Part shown: in pieces, positions 1 to 10,535 of the stretch
Numbering within the stretch: the first letter of the stretch is position 1
How the letters are laid out: every line of letters begins with the position of its first letter
Origin: Deltaproteobacteria bacterium
Lineage (GTDB): Bacteria > Myxococcota > Myxococcia > Myxococcales > SZAS-1
Length of the DNA stretch: 64,000 bases
NCBI GenBank assembly: GCA_018266075.1
Contig: JAFEBB010000004.1
Span: 1-64,000 of the forward strand
Direction: 5' to 3'
The notes under the pieces: model-generated
Seen by the model: the letters and a program-made list of their open reading frames with translations, nothing else
The model's database searches: none
Told to the model about the DNA's origin: nothing
Made by a program: the position numbers and the translations under genes

Positions 1-46
1 GAGCAACTACGACAAGAAGTGGGTCAACCGGCCGAAGCCTAAGTGA
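1..46 (+). CDS. 3' end of a CDS cut by the left edge
   Basis: The first complete codon in the open frame starts at base 2 and the frame reads SNYDKKWVNRPKPK before a TGA at 44-46. Only 14 residues are visible, with a basic C-terminus, so no function can be given. It converges with the minus-strand DUF2252 gene 12 bases further on, and there is no clear hairpin terminator between them. It could also be chance open frame, since so little is visible. Confidence 0.4.
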   Translation, partial: SNYDKKWVNRPKPK

Positions 47-58
47 ACAGCATTGCGT

Positions 59-1213
59 CTAGCTCGCGAGCGCGAGCTTGCGGACGATCGACTCGCGGTG
101 CTTCATGAAGCGCCCGTAGTCCGCGCGGGTGCGCTCGGCGTCGCCGACGGCCAGAGCCACGAGCTGCTTCTCACCGCCGCCGTCGAGCGCGCGCGCGAGC
201 TCTTCGACCGGCGCACCTGCGCGGCGCCACCCGCGGGCGAGCAGCGCGCCCGTGTAGCGCGCGTAGGCGAGCAGCGCCGGCGCCTCCAGGGCGAGCGCGG
301 CCAGCTTCATCCCGTGCGGCGAGTGCTCGCGGACCTGGAAGAGCCGCCCGCCGACGCGCGCCGTCCCCAGGATCTGCTCGCTGGTGACGCGCAAAGCACG
401 GGCAGCGCGCTCCACCTGACGCGCCCGCTGCCGTTCACCGAGCAGGCTCGCCACGTGCCCCCACGGCGATCGACGGGGCTCCTTGAGATCCAGGATCACC
501 GGCGACTCCGCGAGCCCGGCCACGAGGGCGAGGTAGCGGCGGCGGCCCAGCGAGCCGTTCCCGGCGAGTCGACGCGCGGCATCGAGCAAGGCAAAGCCCC
601 GCGGCGAGCGCCGCGGGCGCAGGTCGCGAAGCCCGCTCTCCAGCTGCGGCGCCAAGGCTTGGCTGGGCGCGTGGAGCGTCGGCCCCAGACGCAGGCGCAA
701 ACCGCGGCCATCGAGGATGGTGCTCTCGGCGAGGAACGCACTGCGCGCGGCGCGCTCGCTCTCGGCAATCAGGCGCTGCACCGTGGGCGGCGCTTCGAGG
801 TCCGCGTCGAGGGCCAGCTCCATGCCGTGGTGGAAGCCCTGGAGCACGGCGTGCGCGCCGGAATCCGAGCCGAGCACCAGCGCGGCGCTGGCCGCGAGCC
901 TGCGCAGATCGATCACCAGCGGCGCGAGCGTGACCTCGTCGAAGTCGTTCAGATCGAAGGCGACCTGGCCGTGCTCGCCGAGGTAGGTGCCGAAGTTCTC
1001 GAGGTGCAAGTCGCCGGTGACGAGCCCGCGCGCGCGGCTGAGCGCGCTGCGCTTCTCGCGCGAGAGCACGCGCACGTACTCCGGCAGCGTGCCGCGGAAG
1101 AAGGCGAACGGATCGCGTGCGAGCTTGTCGAGCTTGAGGCGGATGGCGTGCGGCGCGGCCTGCGCGTCCTCGCGAAGGTCGGCGAGCAGCCAGCGCTCCA
1201 CGGGGACGCCCAT
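59..1213 (-). CDS. DUF2252 family protein
   Basis: This 384-residue protein matches the DUF2252 family, whose fold resembles aminoglycoside phosphotransferase and kinase-like proteins; its substrate is unknown. The family signature is near the N-terminus: GDLHLENFG at residues 67-75 and FDLNDFDE at 86-93, the region expected to hold catalytic or metal-binding Asp and His residues. No signal peptide or membrane segment is visible, so it is probably cytoplasmic. The ATG at 1213 is preceded on its strand by about 120 bases without genes that hold a perfect 18-base GGATCC-type palindrome (1260-1277) and one copy of an intergenic repeat motif. The family assignment is firm; the function is not known. 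Confidence 0.85.
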   Translation of the reverse strand: MGVPVERWLLADLREDAQAAPHAIRLKLDKLARDPFAFFRGTLPEYVRVLSREKRSALSRARGLVTGDLHLENFGTYLGEHGQVAFDLNDFDEVTLAPLVIDLRRLAASAALVLGSDSGAHAVLQGFHHGMELALDADLEAPPTVQRLIAESERAARSAFLAESTILDGRGLRLRLGPTLHAPSQALAPQLESGLRDLRPRRSPRGFALLDAARRLAGNGSLGRRRYLALVAGLAESPVILDLKEPRRSPWGHVASLLGERQRARQVERAARALRVTSEQILGTARVGGRLFQVREHSPHGMKLAALALEAPALLAYARYTGALLARGWRRAGAPVEELARALDGGGEKQLVALAVGDAERTRADYGRFMKHRESIVRKLALAS

Positions 1214-1333
1214 GGTCGGCAGCCTACCCCACGAGCGACCGAGCGTCGCTGCAGGCCGCCGGATCCGCGCGGATCCGAGCAGTTGGGCCCATCGCGAGAC
1301 GTGGTCCGTGGTTCGTTCTGCCGGTGCCGGCGA

Positions 1334-2011
1334 TCAGCGCCCCGCCAGGGTCGTCCGCTCCGGCGTGCGCCCAAACGCGGTGAACAGCTCGCTCGCCAGG
1401 TACGGCGTGTGCGGCGGATCGCGGCGCTTCTGCACGCGCAGGCGGTCGTTCACGCGGCGCCCGGCGGCATCGTGCGAGAGGTGCAGGTCGTACAGATTCA
1501 TCCGGAAGCTGGCCACGCCATGGCTGCCAAAGTGCACCAGGGTGAGCGTCCCGTCGATGTCCACTTCGGTCACCATGGCCACGTGGGTGAGCGGGTCGTC
1601 GAGCTTGCCGTTGCGATTGCGGTCCCAGGTGTCGTGGAAGAAGGCCAGGTCGCCCGGCAGCGGGTGATCGAGCTCCAACCGGCCCTCGCGCTGAAAGCCC
1701 ACGTACTCGCGCGCCACCGAGTTGCCTTCGAGGTCTTCGGCCGAGGGGAGGTGCAGGCCCGCCTCGCCGTAGACCGCCTCCACCAGCCCGGAGCAGTCGC
1801 GGCGCGCGAGCGAGCCGTCGTGATCCACCAGCGACGTGGCGCGCTCGGCGAGCCGCAGCCCCACCGGCTCCCCCACGCGCACCAGCGGCGGCGCCTCGCG
1901 CGAGGGCATCAGCGGCCCTTCCGGCAAGTCCAGCGCAGGCGGCGCGACGTGCACGCAGCCGGTGGCGACGAGCGCCAGCAGCGTGAAGAGCAGGACGCGG
2001 TTCGTGGCCAT
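1334..2011 (-). CDS. NlpC/P60-type lipoprotein, probable cell-wall peptidase
   Basis: A 225-residue lipoprotein with signal peptide and lipobox VATGC (lipid-bearing Cys19). The catalytic cysteine of an NlpC/P60 or CHAP-like peptidase is seen in RDCSGLV (Cys73), followed by His143 in LTHVAM and a third polar residue at His160. Enzymes of this type cut peptide bonds in the peptidoglycan stem. Between Cys and His sits an Asp/Asn-rich stretch (DRNRNGKLDD, residues 130-139) that resembles an EF-hand or dockerin calcium loop. The protein would face the periplasm. It lies upstream of the DUF2252 gene on the same strand with a 120-base gap, so cotranscription is uncertain. Confidence 0.75.
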   Translation of the reverse strand: MATNRVLLFTLLALVATGCVHVAPPALDLPEGPLMPSREAPPLVRVGEPVGLRLAERATSLVDHDGSLARRDCSGLVEAVYGEAGLHLPSAEDLEGNSVAREYVGFQREGRLELDHPLPGDLAFFHDTWDRNRNGKLDDPLTHVAMVTEVDIDGTLTLVHFGSHGVASFRMNLYDLHLSHDAAGRRVNDRLRVQKRRDPPHTPYLASELFTAFGRTPERTTLAGR

Positions 2012-2080
2012 TCGTCGATGCTAGCGGGCCCGATCGATCCGGCAATTTTTGGGCACGGCCTTGGTCTAGAGTGCCCGGCC

Positions 2081-3508
2081 ATGATCGCCTCGCTGCTCGC
2101 GCTCGCCCTCGCCGCCACCCCGCCCACGCCGCGCTCGGCCGTGGTGGTCCCCCACGCGCAGGCGCTCGGCGACGCCCGGGCCTTCCTCACCTCGGCCAGC
2201 CTCTACGCGCCCTCGCTCTCTCCGGGACCGCTGGGCCGCAGCCTGGGCGCGCCCCTCGCGCTCGACGTGCTCGACCTCTCCGCGTGGGCCGACGCGGGAC
2301 TGGATGTGAACGGTTCGGTTTCATTACTGAGCTTCTCGCGCTCGACCGCCGCGGTGGTCCTGCCGGTGAAGGATCCGGCGAAGGTGCTCGAGCGCGCCCG
2401 CGCGAACCTGCCGTCGGCGGGCACGGTCACGGAGGAGAAGAAGGGCGGCATCACCACGTTGATCGCGCGGCGGCCCAACCGCGACCAGCCGGAGATCGCG
2501 GGCGGCATTGCCGTCGGCAAGAAGGAGGCGGCCATCTGGTTCGGCGGCAACGACCCGGCCGTGCTGAAGGCCGCGCTCACCGCCAAGCCGCCCACGCCCG
2601 AGCGCGCCAAGGGCCTCGCGGGTTCCATCACGGTCCTCGCCGACGGCCCCACGCCGGCCACGGGCTTCGCGCTGGGGCTCGCGCCGAGCGCGTCGGGGCT
2701 GGCCGTGGAGGGCCGCGTCGACACCGGCAAGCCGCTCGTCGTCGCCTCGCCGCACGACGCCTTCGCCAAGCTCGCGCCGGCAGCGCCGCTCGTCGCCCAC
2801 GGCACGCTCTCGCCCTCGGCGCTGCAGCTCTCGCGCTCGCAAGCCGAGGCGCAGCTCAAGGTGGTGGTGAGCGCGCTGGGCTTGCCGCTGGTGCCGCCGC
2901 AGCTCGACGCGCTGCTCTCGGATCTCTCCGGGCCGGCGGCGCTGGTCATCACCGGGCTGGATCCGGATCGCGGCGCCGGATCCACGGATCTGGATCGCTA
3001 CTTCCTGGTGAGCCACGCCTACGCCGCGCAGGTGAAGGACGCGGTGAAGACCGGCGCCGACTTCGAAGCCCTCAACGCCCTGGTGGGCCAGCTCCCGAGC
3101 TCGGGCTGGAGCCAGACCACGGCGCCCGTTCCGGGCAAGCACGCGCTGATCCGGATCCGGCCGGGACGCGTCGTTTGGTTCGGGCTTGCGGGTGACGTGC
3201 TCTACGCCGCCAACGACGCCAACGCGCGCGACGCCCTCTTGAACGCGCTCGGCAACGCGGGCGGCTCTGACGTCCACGCGGGCCAGGTGGTGCTGGATGG
3301 CGTGCGCACCGCCCAGTCGCTGGGGCGCCTCTCGCTGCTCGATGCCGCGCGCTCGACGGAGCTGGCCGCGCTCTTCGCCCTGGCGCTCGAGGCGGGGCCG
3401 CTCTTCAAGGCGCTGGGGACGTCGACGTTCACCGTGGAGCCCGAGCCGCACGGCGCCAAGCTGAAGGGCGCGCTGACGTTCCCGCAGCCGGCGAAGCCCG
3501 GGCCGTAG
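2081..3508 (+). CDS. Secreted protein of unknown function
   Basis: The open frame begins far upstream, at base 53, but that part is antisense to the two preceding genes. The ATG at 2081 is followed at once by a short hydrophobic signal peptide (MIASLLALALAATPPTP), so I take it as the real start; this gives 475 residues. The body is Ala/Gly/Leu-rich with evenly spread charged residues and no transmembrane segment, no cysteine and no motif I recognise. It resembles the uncharacterised secreted proteins with internal repeats common in Myxococcota. It is divergent from the NlpC/P60 gene (start 2011), with 69 bases between, and lies 66 bases upstream of the carboxyltransferase gene. Confidence 0.7.
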   Translation: MIASLLALALAATPPTPRSAVVVPHAQALGDARAFLTSASLYAPSLSPGPLGRSLGAPLALDVLDLSAWADAGLDVNGSVSLLSFSRSTAAVVLPVKDPAKVLERARANLPSAGTVTEEKKGGITTLIARRPNRDQPEIAGGIAVGKKEAAIWFGGNDPAVLKAALTAKPPTPERAKGLAGSITVLADGPTPATGFALGLAPSASGLAVEGRVDTGKPLVVASPHDAFAKLAPAAPLVAHGTLSPSALQLSRSQAEAQLKVVVSALGLPLVPPQLDALLSDLSGPAALVITGLDPDRGAGSTDLDRYFLVSHAYAAQVKDAVKTGADFEALNALVGQLPSSGWSQTTAPVPGKHALIRIRPGRVVWFGLAGDVLYAANDANARDALLNALGNAGGSDVHAGQVVLDGVRTAQSLGRLSLLDAARSTELAALFALALEAGPLFKALGTSTFTVEPEPHGAKLKGALTFPQPAKPGP

Positions 3509-3574
3509 CCGCCCGCGCGCATTCGCCGCCGCCGCGCTATAAGGTCCGCCTCCGTTTCTGGAGCTGGAGCGCCC

Positions 3575-5161
<1,587 letters not shown>

Positions 5162-5236
5162 ACAGGTCCGTTCATCACCCGCCCAGAGCAGCGCTTTGGA
5201 CGGGCGGCCGGCCGCAAGCACGACTACGCTTGAGGC

Positions 5237-7852
5237 ATGCGCTTTCAGCTCGATAACGGTCTCACCTGGGTCTACGCGCCGCTCCACCACTCGCCCGTCG
5301 TCGCCATTCAGATCTGGGTGAAGGTCGGCTCGGCGGATGAGCTGGAGCACGAGCTCGGCCTGGCGCACCTCCACGAGCACATGCTCTTCAAGGGCACCGC
5401 GCGGCGCGGGCTCGGCGAGATCGCGCGCGACGTCGAGGCGCACGGCGGCGAGATCAATGCCTGGACCAGCTTCGACCAGACCGTCTACCACGCGGTCCTC
5501 GCGAGCCGCTTCTTCGCCGAGGGCATGGACATCCTCTCCGACGCCGTCCGCGCCTCGAGCTTCGACGCGGGCGAGCTCGGCCGCGAGATCGAGGTGGTCG
5601 TCGAGGAGATCAAGCGCTCGATGGACATGCCGAGCCGCAAGCTCTCCAAGGCGCTCTTCGCGCTCTCCTACGGCACGCACCCCTATGGCCGGCCGGTGAT
5701 CGGCAGCATCGAGAGCGTGCGCGGCATGGACCGCGACAAGATGCTCGCCTTCTTCGGCAAGCACTACCGCCCGGACAACATGGTCGTGGCCGTGGCCGGC
5801 GACGTGAGCCTGGAGCGCGCGAAGGCCGAGGTGGAGAAGTGCTTCGGCGGCAAGTGGGGCCAGCCGCCGCGCGCCGCCGTACCGCGCGCCATCGAACCCG
5901 CGCCGACGGGATTGCGCGCGCTGGTGGCCCATGACGACGTGAAGGAAGCGCACCTCTCGCTCGCGTTCCCGATTCCGAACATCGACGCGCCCGATCTGCC
6001 CGCGCTCGACGCGCTCGCGGTGATCCTCGGCCAGGGCGAGAGCTGTCGGCTGGAGCTGTCGGTGCGCCGCGGAAATCTCGTCAACGACGCGCACGCCTAC
6101 GCGTACACGCCGCGTGACCCCGGCCTGCTCTCGCTCGACGCCACGCTCGAACCCGACAAGCTGCACGAAGCCATCCCCGCCATGCTGCGCGAGGCCTTCC
6201 GGCTGCGCGAGGAGCTGGTGGAGCCGGCGGAGCTCGCGGCGGCGCAGTCGATGCTCGAGGCCGACGCCATCTACCAGCGCGAGACGGTGCAGGGCCTCGC
6301 GCGTCGGCTCGGGTTCTTCGAGGCGGTCGCCGGCGGCGAAGAGGCCGAGGTGCGCTACCACCAGCGCATCGCCGCGCTCACGCCGGAAGATCTGCGCGAG
6401 GTGGCGAAGAAGTACTTGCAGCTTCCGCGCTGTGCCGCCGTTGCGCTCGTACCGAATGGGACGAAGTTCGACGAGGCCGGGTTGCGCGCCGCGCTCCAGA
6501 GCGCCGAGCAGCCCGCGCCGCGCCCGCGGAAGGACCAAGCGCCGGAGATCCCGTTCAAGCCGAGCCTGCAACCTGCGGGGCGTACGGGCGGCGAGGCGTC
6601 GAAGATCCAGAAGCACGTGCTGCCCAACGGCGTCACGGTGCTGCTCAAGCCCGAGAGCGGCGTGCCCCTGTTGGCGCTGCGCGCGGTGCTGCCCGGTGGC
6701 CTGCTCTACGAGAGCGACCGCGACAACGGCCTGCACCAGCTCCTCGGCCGCACCTTCACGCTCGGCGCGGGCGAGCGGACCGCGGAGGACATCGCCCGGC
6801 TCTCCGACGCGATGGCGGGCTCGGTGAGCGGCAACAGTGGCCGCAACAGCCTGGGCCTGCGCGGCGAGTTCTTGAGCCGGCACACGGAGCGCGGGTTCGA
6901 TCTCTTCGCCGAGTGCCTGCTCGAGCCCACCTTCACCGACGACGAGGTCACGCGCGAGCGGAACCAGCAACTGCAGTCGATCAAGACCCGCGACGATCAC
7001 CCCTCGGGCGTGGCCTTCCGGCTCTTCAACCGCGCGCTCTACGGCGAGCACCCCTACCACCTCGATCAGCAGGGCGAGCTCGAGAGCGTCTCCAAGCTCG
7101 ACGGCGCCGCGCTCCACCAGGCGCACCGCGCGCGGCTCCAGGGCGGCTCGCTGGTGGTGAGCGTGGTGGGCGAGATGGAGCCGCAGAAGGTGCTCGCGCT
7201 CTGCGAGCAGCGCTTCGGCGGCTTGCCCAAGACGCAGGTCGCGCGGCCGGCGGCGAAGTCGATGCCCTCGCACGCGGCGCCGCAGCTCGCGCACCAGGAC
7301 TCGCAGAAGGCGCAGGCGCACCTCGTGTACGGCTTCATGGGCACCACGCTGGGCGACGCGGATCGCTACGCGCTCGAGGTGCTGTCCACGGTGCTCAGCG
7401 GCCAGGGCGGCCGGCTCTTCCTCGAGCTGCGCGACAAGCGGAGCATGGCCTACAGCGTGTCGAGCTTCAGCATCGAGGGCGTCGACGCGGGCTACTTCGC
7501 GGTCTACATCGGCACCAGCCCGGAGAAGGTGGACGGCGCGCTCTCGGGCATCCGCACCGAGCTCTCCAAGATCCGCGACACGCTCATCACGCCCGCGGAG
7601 CTGGAGCGCGCGCGCAGCTACCTGATCGGCTCGCACGCGATCGGGCTGCAGAAGAACGCCGCCCGCGCGGCCATGGTGGCCCTCGACGAGCTCTATGGCC
7701 TGGGCGCGGAGAACCACCTCAAGTACGAGGAGCGCATCCTCGCCGTCGACGCCGAGGCGGTTCGTCGGGTGGCCCAGCGCTTCATCCACTTCGACCGCGC
7801 GGTGCTGTCGGCACTCGGGCCCAAGCCCAAGGACGAGTGGACGAGGGGCTGA
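5237..7852 (+). CDS. M16 family zinc metallopeptidase, tandem-domain form
   Basis: This 871-residue protein carries two fused M16 (pitrilysin/insulinase-like) halves. The first half has the inverse zinc motif HLHEH (His44, Glu47, His48) and the third ligand about 76 residues later in VVEEIK (Glu124). The second half (from about residue 455, LPNGVTVLL) has GLHQLLGR at the equivalent place and lacks the HxxEH set, so it should be a non-catalytic clamp as in other fused M16 proteins. No signal peptide is seen at the ATG at 5237, so it is either cytoplasmic or has an unconventional export. It follows pccB by 75 bases and precedes prmA by 103 bases. Confidence 0.9.
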   Translation: MRFQLDNGLTWVYAPLHHSPVVAIQIWVKVGSADELEHELGLAHLHEHMLFKGTARRGLGEIARDVEAHGGEINAWTSFDQTVYHAVLASRFFAEGMDILSDAVRASSFDAGELGREIEVVVEEIKRSMDMPSRKLSKALFALSYGTHPYGRPVIGSIESVRGMDRDKMLAFFGKHYRPDNMVVAVAGDVSLERAKAEVEKCFGGKWGQPPRAAVPRAIEPAPTGLRALVAHDDVKEAHLSLAFPIPNIDAPDLPALDALAVILGQGESCRLELSVRRGNLVNDAHAYAYTPRDPGLLSLDATLEPDKLHEAIPAMLREAFRLREELVEPAELAAAQSMLEADAIYQRETVQGLARRLGFFEAVAGGEEAEVRYHQRIAALTPEDLREVAKKYLQLPRCAAVALVPNGTKFDEAGLRAALQSAEQPAPRPRKDQAPEIPFKPSLQPAGRTGGEASKIQKHVLPNGVTVLLKPESGVPLLALRAVLPGGLLYESDRDNGLHQLLGRTFTLGAGERTAEDIARLSDAMAGSVSGNSGRNSLGLRGEFLSRHTERGFDLFAECLLEPTFTDDEVTRERNQQLQSIKTRDDHPSGVAFRLFNRALYGEHPYHLDQQGELESVSKLDGAALHQAHRARLQGGSLVVSVVGEMEPQKVLALCEQRFGGLPKTQVARPAAKSMPSHAAPQLAHQDSQKAQAHLVYGFMGTTLGDADRYALEVLSTVLSGQGGRLFLELRDKRSMAYSVSSFSIEGVDAGYFAVYIGTSPEKVDGALSGIRTELSKIRDTLITPAELERARSYLIGSHAIGLQKNAARAAMVALDELYGLGAENHLKYEERILAVDAEAVRRVAQRFIHFDRAVLSALGPKPKDEWTRG

Positions 7853-7890
7853 GCGGTGCACGCCCGCGCCGGCCGAACGACCCACCAGTC

Positions 7891-7902
7891 ACGAGCCACG
7901 GC
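7891..7902. repeat. Intergenic repeat motif copy
   Basis: ACGAGCCACGGC in the 103-base gap between the M16 peptidase gene and prmA, matching the motif at 18761-18805 and 46282-46293. Confidence 0.4.
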
Positions 7903-7955
7903 TTGTTCGGGCCACTTCACCTTTTGCTCGCTCATCGGTTAAAGGGGTCCGCGCC

Positions 7956-8828
7956 ATGAGCGACTTCTTCACCCTGACCGTGGAGCTCCCCGAGGCCAGC
8001 ACCGAGCTGGCGGAGAGCCTGCTCCACGACGCCGGCTGCCTGGGCCTCGAGATCCGCGACACCGAGACCAAGCCCATGCCCGGCCAGCGCGTGCCGCCGC
8101 CGGGCCGCGCGCTGCTGGTGGCGTACTTCCAGGGCCGCGAGAGCGTCGACGAGGTGAAGTCCGAGCTCGCCGACGAGCTGCCCGGCGCGACGTTCGAGAT
8201 CGAGGGCGTCGTCGAGCAGGACTGGAGCGAGAGCTGGAAGGCACAGATCAAAGCCACCACCGCTGGCCGCCTCTGGGTGGGCCCGCCCTGGCTGGAGAAG
8301 GACGCGCCCGCGCGCAGCACGAAGATCGTCATCGAGCCGGGCATGGCCTTCGGCACCGGCGATCACCCGACCACCCACTTCTGCCTCGAGGCCCTCGACC
8401 GCGCCCTCAGCGAGCGGCACGGCGCGAGCGTCCTCGACGTGGGCACCGGCTCGGCGGTGCTGGCCATCGCCGCGCGCAAGCTGGGCGCGGGCCGCGTGGT
8501 GGGCACCGACAACGACCCGGTGGCCATCCGCGTGGCCCTGGAGAACGCCGAGCGCAACGGCGCGACGGACCTCGAGCTCTCCACCGCCGACCTGCACGAG
8601 GTCTCGGGCACGTTCGACATCGTGCTCGCCAACATCCTCGCCAACACCCTCACCGAGCTCGCCGAGGCCATCACCGCCAAGGTGGCGCCGCGGGGCCTGC
8701 TGGTGCTCGCGGGCATCCTGAGCAACCAGGCCGAAGAGGTGCTGGTGCCCTACCTCGGCCGCGGCCTGCAGCTGCGCACCCGCGTGCTGCGCGGCGAGTG
8801 GGCCATGCTGGAGCTCGAGCGGCCGTGA
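7956..8828 (+). CDS. prmA: Ribosomal protein L11 methyltransferase
   Basis: A 290-residue PrmA, which trimethylates ribosomal protein L11 using S-adenosylmethionine. The SAM-binding motif VLDVGTGSAVLAIAARK with the acidic end of strand 2 (GTDNDP) and the NILANTL motif after strand 4 are typical; the N-terminal substrate-binding domain (residues 1 to about 100) includes the conserved DWSESWK. The ATG at 7956 gives the normal family length; the frame is open further upstream but that part overlaps the M16 gene. The stop overlaps the GTG start of rsmE (GTGA at 8825-8828), pointing to translational coupling of two methyltransferases of the translation machinery. Confidence 0.93.
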   Translation: MSDFFTLTVELPEASTELAESLLHDAGCLGLEIRDTETKPMPGQRVPPPGRALLVAYFQGRESVDEVKSELADELPGATFEIEGVVEQDWSESWKAQIKATTAGRLWVGPPWLEKDAPARSTKIVIEPGMAFGTGDHPTTHFCLEALDRALSERHGASVLDVGTGSAVLAIAARKLGAGRVVGTDNDPVAIRVALENAERNGATDLELSTADLHEVSGTFDIVLANILANTLTELAEAITAKVAPRGLLVLAGILSNQAEEVLVPYLGRGLQLRTRVLRGEWAMLELERP

Positions 8829-9544
8829 TCCGCATTCCCGTGCCGCAGGGGTCGCTCCGGCAAGGCACCCTGGCGCTGTCGGCGGACGAGTCGCGGCGCG
8901 CGCGGACTGTGCTGCGGCTCGAGGTGGGCGACTCGGTCGAGCTCTTCGACGGCCAGGGGTTCGCCGCGCCCGCGCGCGTGGCGGAGATGACCGACGTGGT
9001 GACCCTCGACGTCGGCCCGGTTCGCGAGGCCGGCCGGGCGCCGCCGCTCTGCGTGGCCCAGGCCCTGGCCAAGGGCGACAAGATGGAGCTGGTGATCCAG
9101 AAGGCCACCGAGCTGGGCGCGGCGGAGATCGTGCCCTTCGCGTCGGCGCGGGCGGTGGTGAAGCTCGACGCCGCCAAGGCCCACGAGCGCGTCGCGCGCT
9201 GGCAGAAGATCGCTCAAGAAGCTGCGCGTCAATGCGGCCGCGCGGACACGCCCGCGGTCGCGGAGCTCTCGGATCTGCGGGCCGTGCTCGCTCGACCGGG
9301 CGCGCGAGGGCTGCTCTTCGAAGGCGCGACCGACATCCGGCTGGGCGCGTTCCTCGATTCCGCCGGCGACGCGCCCGTCACCCTGCTCATCGGCCCCGAG
9401 GGCGGCTTCTCGGCCGACGAGGTCGAGCAAGCGCGCAGAGCCGGAGCCGCGATCGTCGGGCTCGGGTCGCGAATCCTGCGGACGGAGACCGTGGCCCTCG
9501 CGGCGCTGGCCATCGCCCTGCATCGGCGCGGCGAGCTCGGCTGA
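8825..9544 (+). CDS. rsmE: 16S rRNA (uracil-1498-N3)-methyltransferase
   Basis: A 239-residue RsmE, a SPOUT-fold enzyme that methylates N3 of U1498 in 16S rRNA. The knot region is clear: LLIGPEGGFSADEVE followed by LGSRILRTETVAL, which binds SAM. The N-terminal PUA-like part contains RARTVLRLEVGDSVELFDG. The GTG start at 8825 overlaps the prmA stop by 4 bases; an in-frame ATG at 8798 would overlap prmA by 31 bases and adds residues not typical of the family, so GTG is preferred. The pairing with prmA is common in bacteria. The next gene is convergent and only 5 bases away. Confidence 0.93.
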   Translation: MIRIPVPQGSLRQGTLALSADESRRARTVLRLEVGDSVELFDGQGFAAPARVAEMTDVVTLDVGPVREAGRAPPLCVAQALAKGDKMELVIQKATELGAAEIVPFASARAVVKLDAAKAHERVARWQKIAQEAARQCGRADTPAVAELSDLRAVLARPGARGLLFEGATDIRLGAFLDSAGDAPVTLLIGPEGGFSADEVEQARRAGAAIVGLGSRILRTETVALAALAIALHRRGELG

Positions 9545-9549
9545 CGCGC

Positions 9550-10407
9550 TCAGCGCTTGGTGCCGGAGAGGTTCAGCTCGGCGGTGCAAGGGTTGTCGTT
9601 GACGTCCACGAGCAAGAGCTCGCGCGTGCCCGCGACGCCGCCGTCGGCCAGGAAGTAGAGGCTGAAGCTGTCGGTGTCGTTGCCCGACGAGTCCAGGGCG
9701 TGCGCGCGGAAGATGCCCGAGGTGTCGTCCACGCCGCCGTAGACCAGCTCCGATTGGATGGTGTCGAAGAGCGCCGCGGTGGCCGCGCCGCCATCGCGAT
9801 CGCGGGCCACGCCCACAGAGACCTTGGTGTTGCCGCTGGGGATGAACGTGCACCCGTTGCTTGCCGAGGGCTTCTCGAACAGGTCGTAGACGCCGCTCCA
9901 GGCGAGGTTCTGCTTGTAGATGGGCGCGTTGAAGCGCTGGCCGACCAAGGGCCCGGAGGCGAACGTGCCCGCGGTGCAGAAGACCTCGGTGGCCTTGTAG
10001 CCCGCGTCTTCCTTGTAGGTGCCGTCGATGGTGAGGGCGCCGCAGGTCTCGAGCTCCGGGTAGACGATCTCCGTCGAGAACTTGCCGCCGGCGTCGACGA
10101 CGCCCAGGTAGGTCTGGCTGGGATCGTTCACCTGGAGCAAGAGGTGCCCGTCGACCTGGATGGCGAAGAGCTCGCCCGCGCCGTTCACGTCGTAGGCGCC
10201 GGTGAAGGGCCCGAAGCTGGTGGCGATGTCGGGCGAGTGGGTGACGGGGCCGGCGTCCTCGGCGTCCACGGGCGTGACGTAGCCGGAGTCGGGGCCGCCA
10301 TCGACGACCGAGCCGGCATCGGGGGTCTCCACGGTACCGCCGTGGCAACCCGCGGCCGCGAGGAGCGCAACCAGGACAAACGAGGCGAGAGCGGGGGAGC
10401 GAGCCAT
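9550..10407 (-). CDS. Lipoprotein of unknown function
   Basis: A 285-residue protein with a signal peptide ending in the lipobox LAAAGC (Cys21), so it should be a lipoprotein. The next 40 residues are Asp/Gly/Val-rich (DAGSVVDGGPDSG), a linker style common in myxobacterial lipoproteins. The rest, about residues 60-285, looks like an all-beta domain with four or more Cys residues (LETCGALTI, EVFCTAG, NGCTFIP, NDNPCTAEL) and no motif I recognise. It converges with rsmE and is divergent from the RDD protein gene, with 128 bases between the two starts. Confidence 0.65.
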   Translation of the reverse strand: MARSPALASFVLVALLAAAGCHGGTVETPDAGSVVDGGPDSGYVTPVDAEDAGPVTHSPDIATSFGPFTGAYDVNGAGELFAIQVDGHLLLQVNDPSQTYLGVVDAGGKFSTEIVYPELETCGALTIDGTYKEDAGYKATEVFCTAGTFASGPLVGQRFNAPIYKQNLAWSGVYDLFEKPSASNGCTFIPSGNTKVSVGVARDRDGGAATAALFDTIQSELVYGGVDDTSGIFRAHALDSSGNDTDSFSLYFLADGGVAGTRELLLVDVNDNPCTAELNLSGTKR

Positions 10408-10535
10408 CGTCTGGAAACCTAGCAGACTGTCGCCCAGCAGCGGAGAGCGGGGCGGGTTTCTTGATTCTGCGTGGGCAGCGGCCTACGTTCGGCGGGGCGT
10501 GTTGCAGGCTGTAGCGCAGCCGCCGAGGAGCGTTC

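Noticed and set aside
53-2080. Upstream extension of the secreted protein frame
   Set aside because: These residues are antisense to the DUF2252 and NlpC/P60 genes, both of which have family motifs; the signal peptide at 2081 marks the real start.
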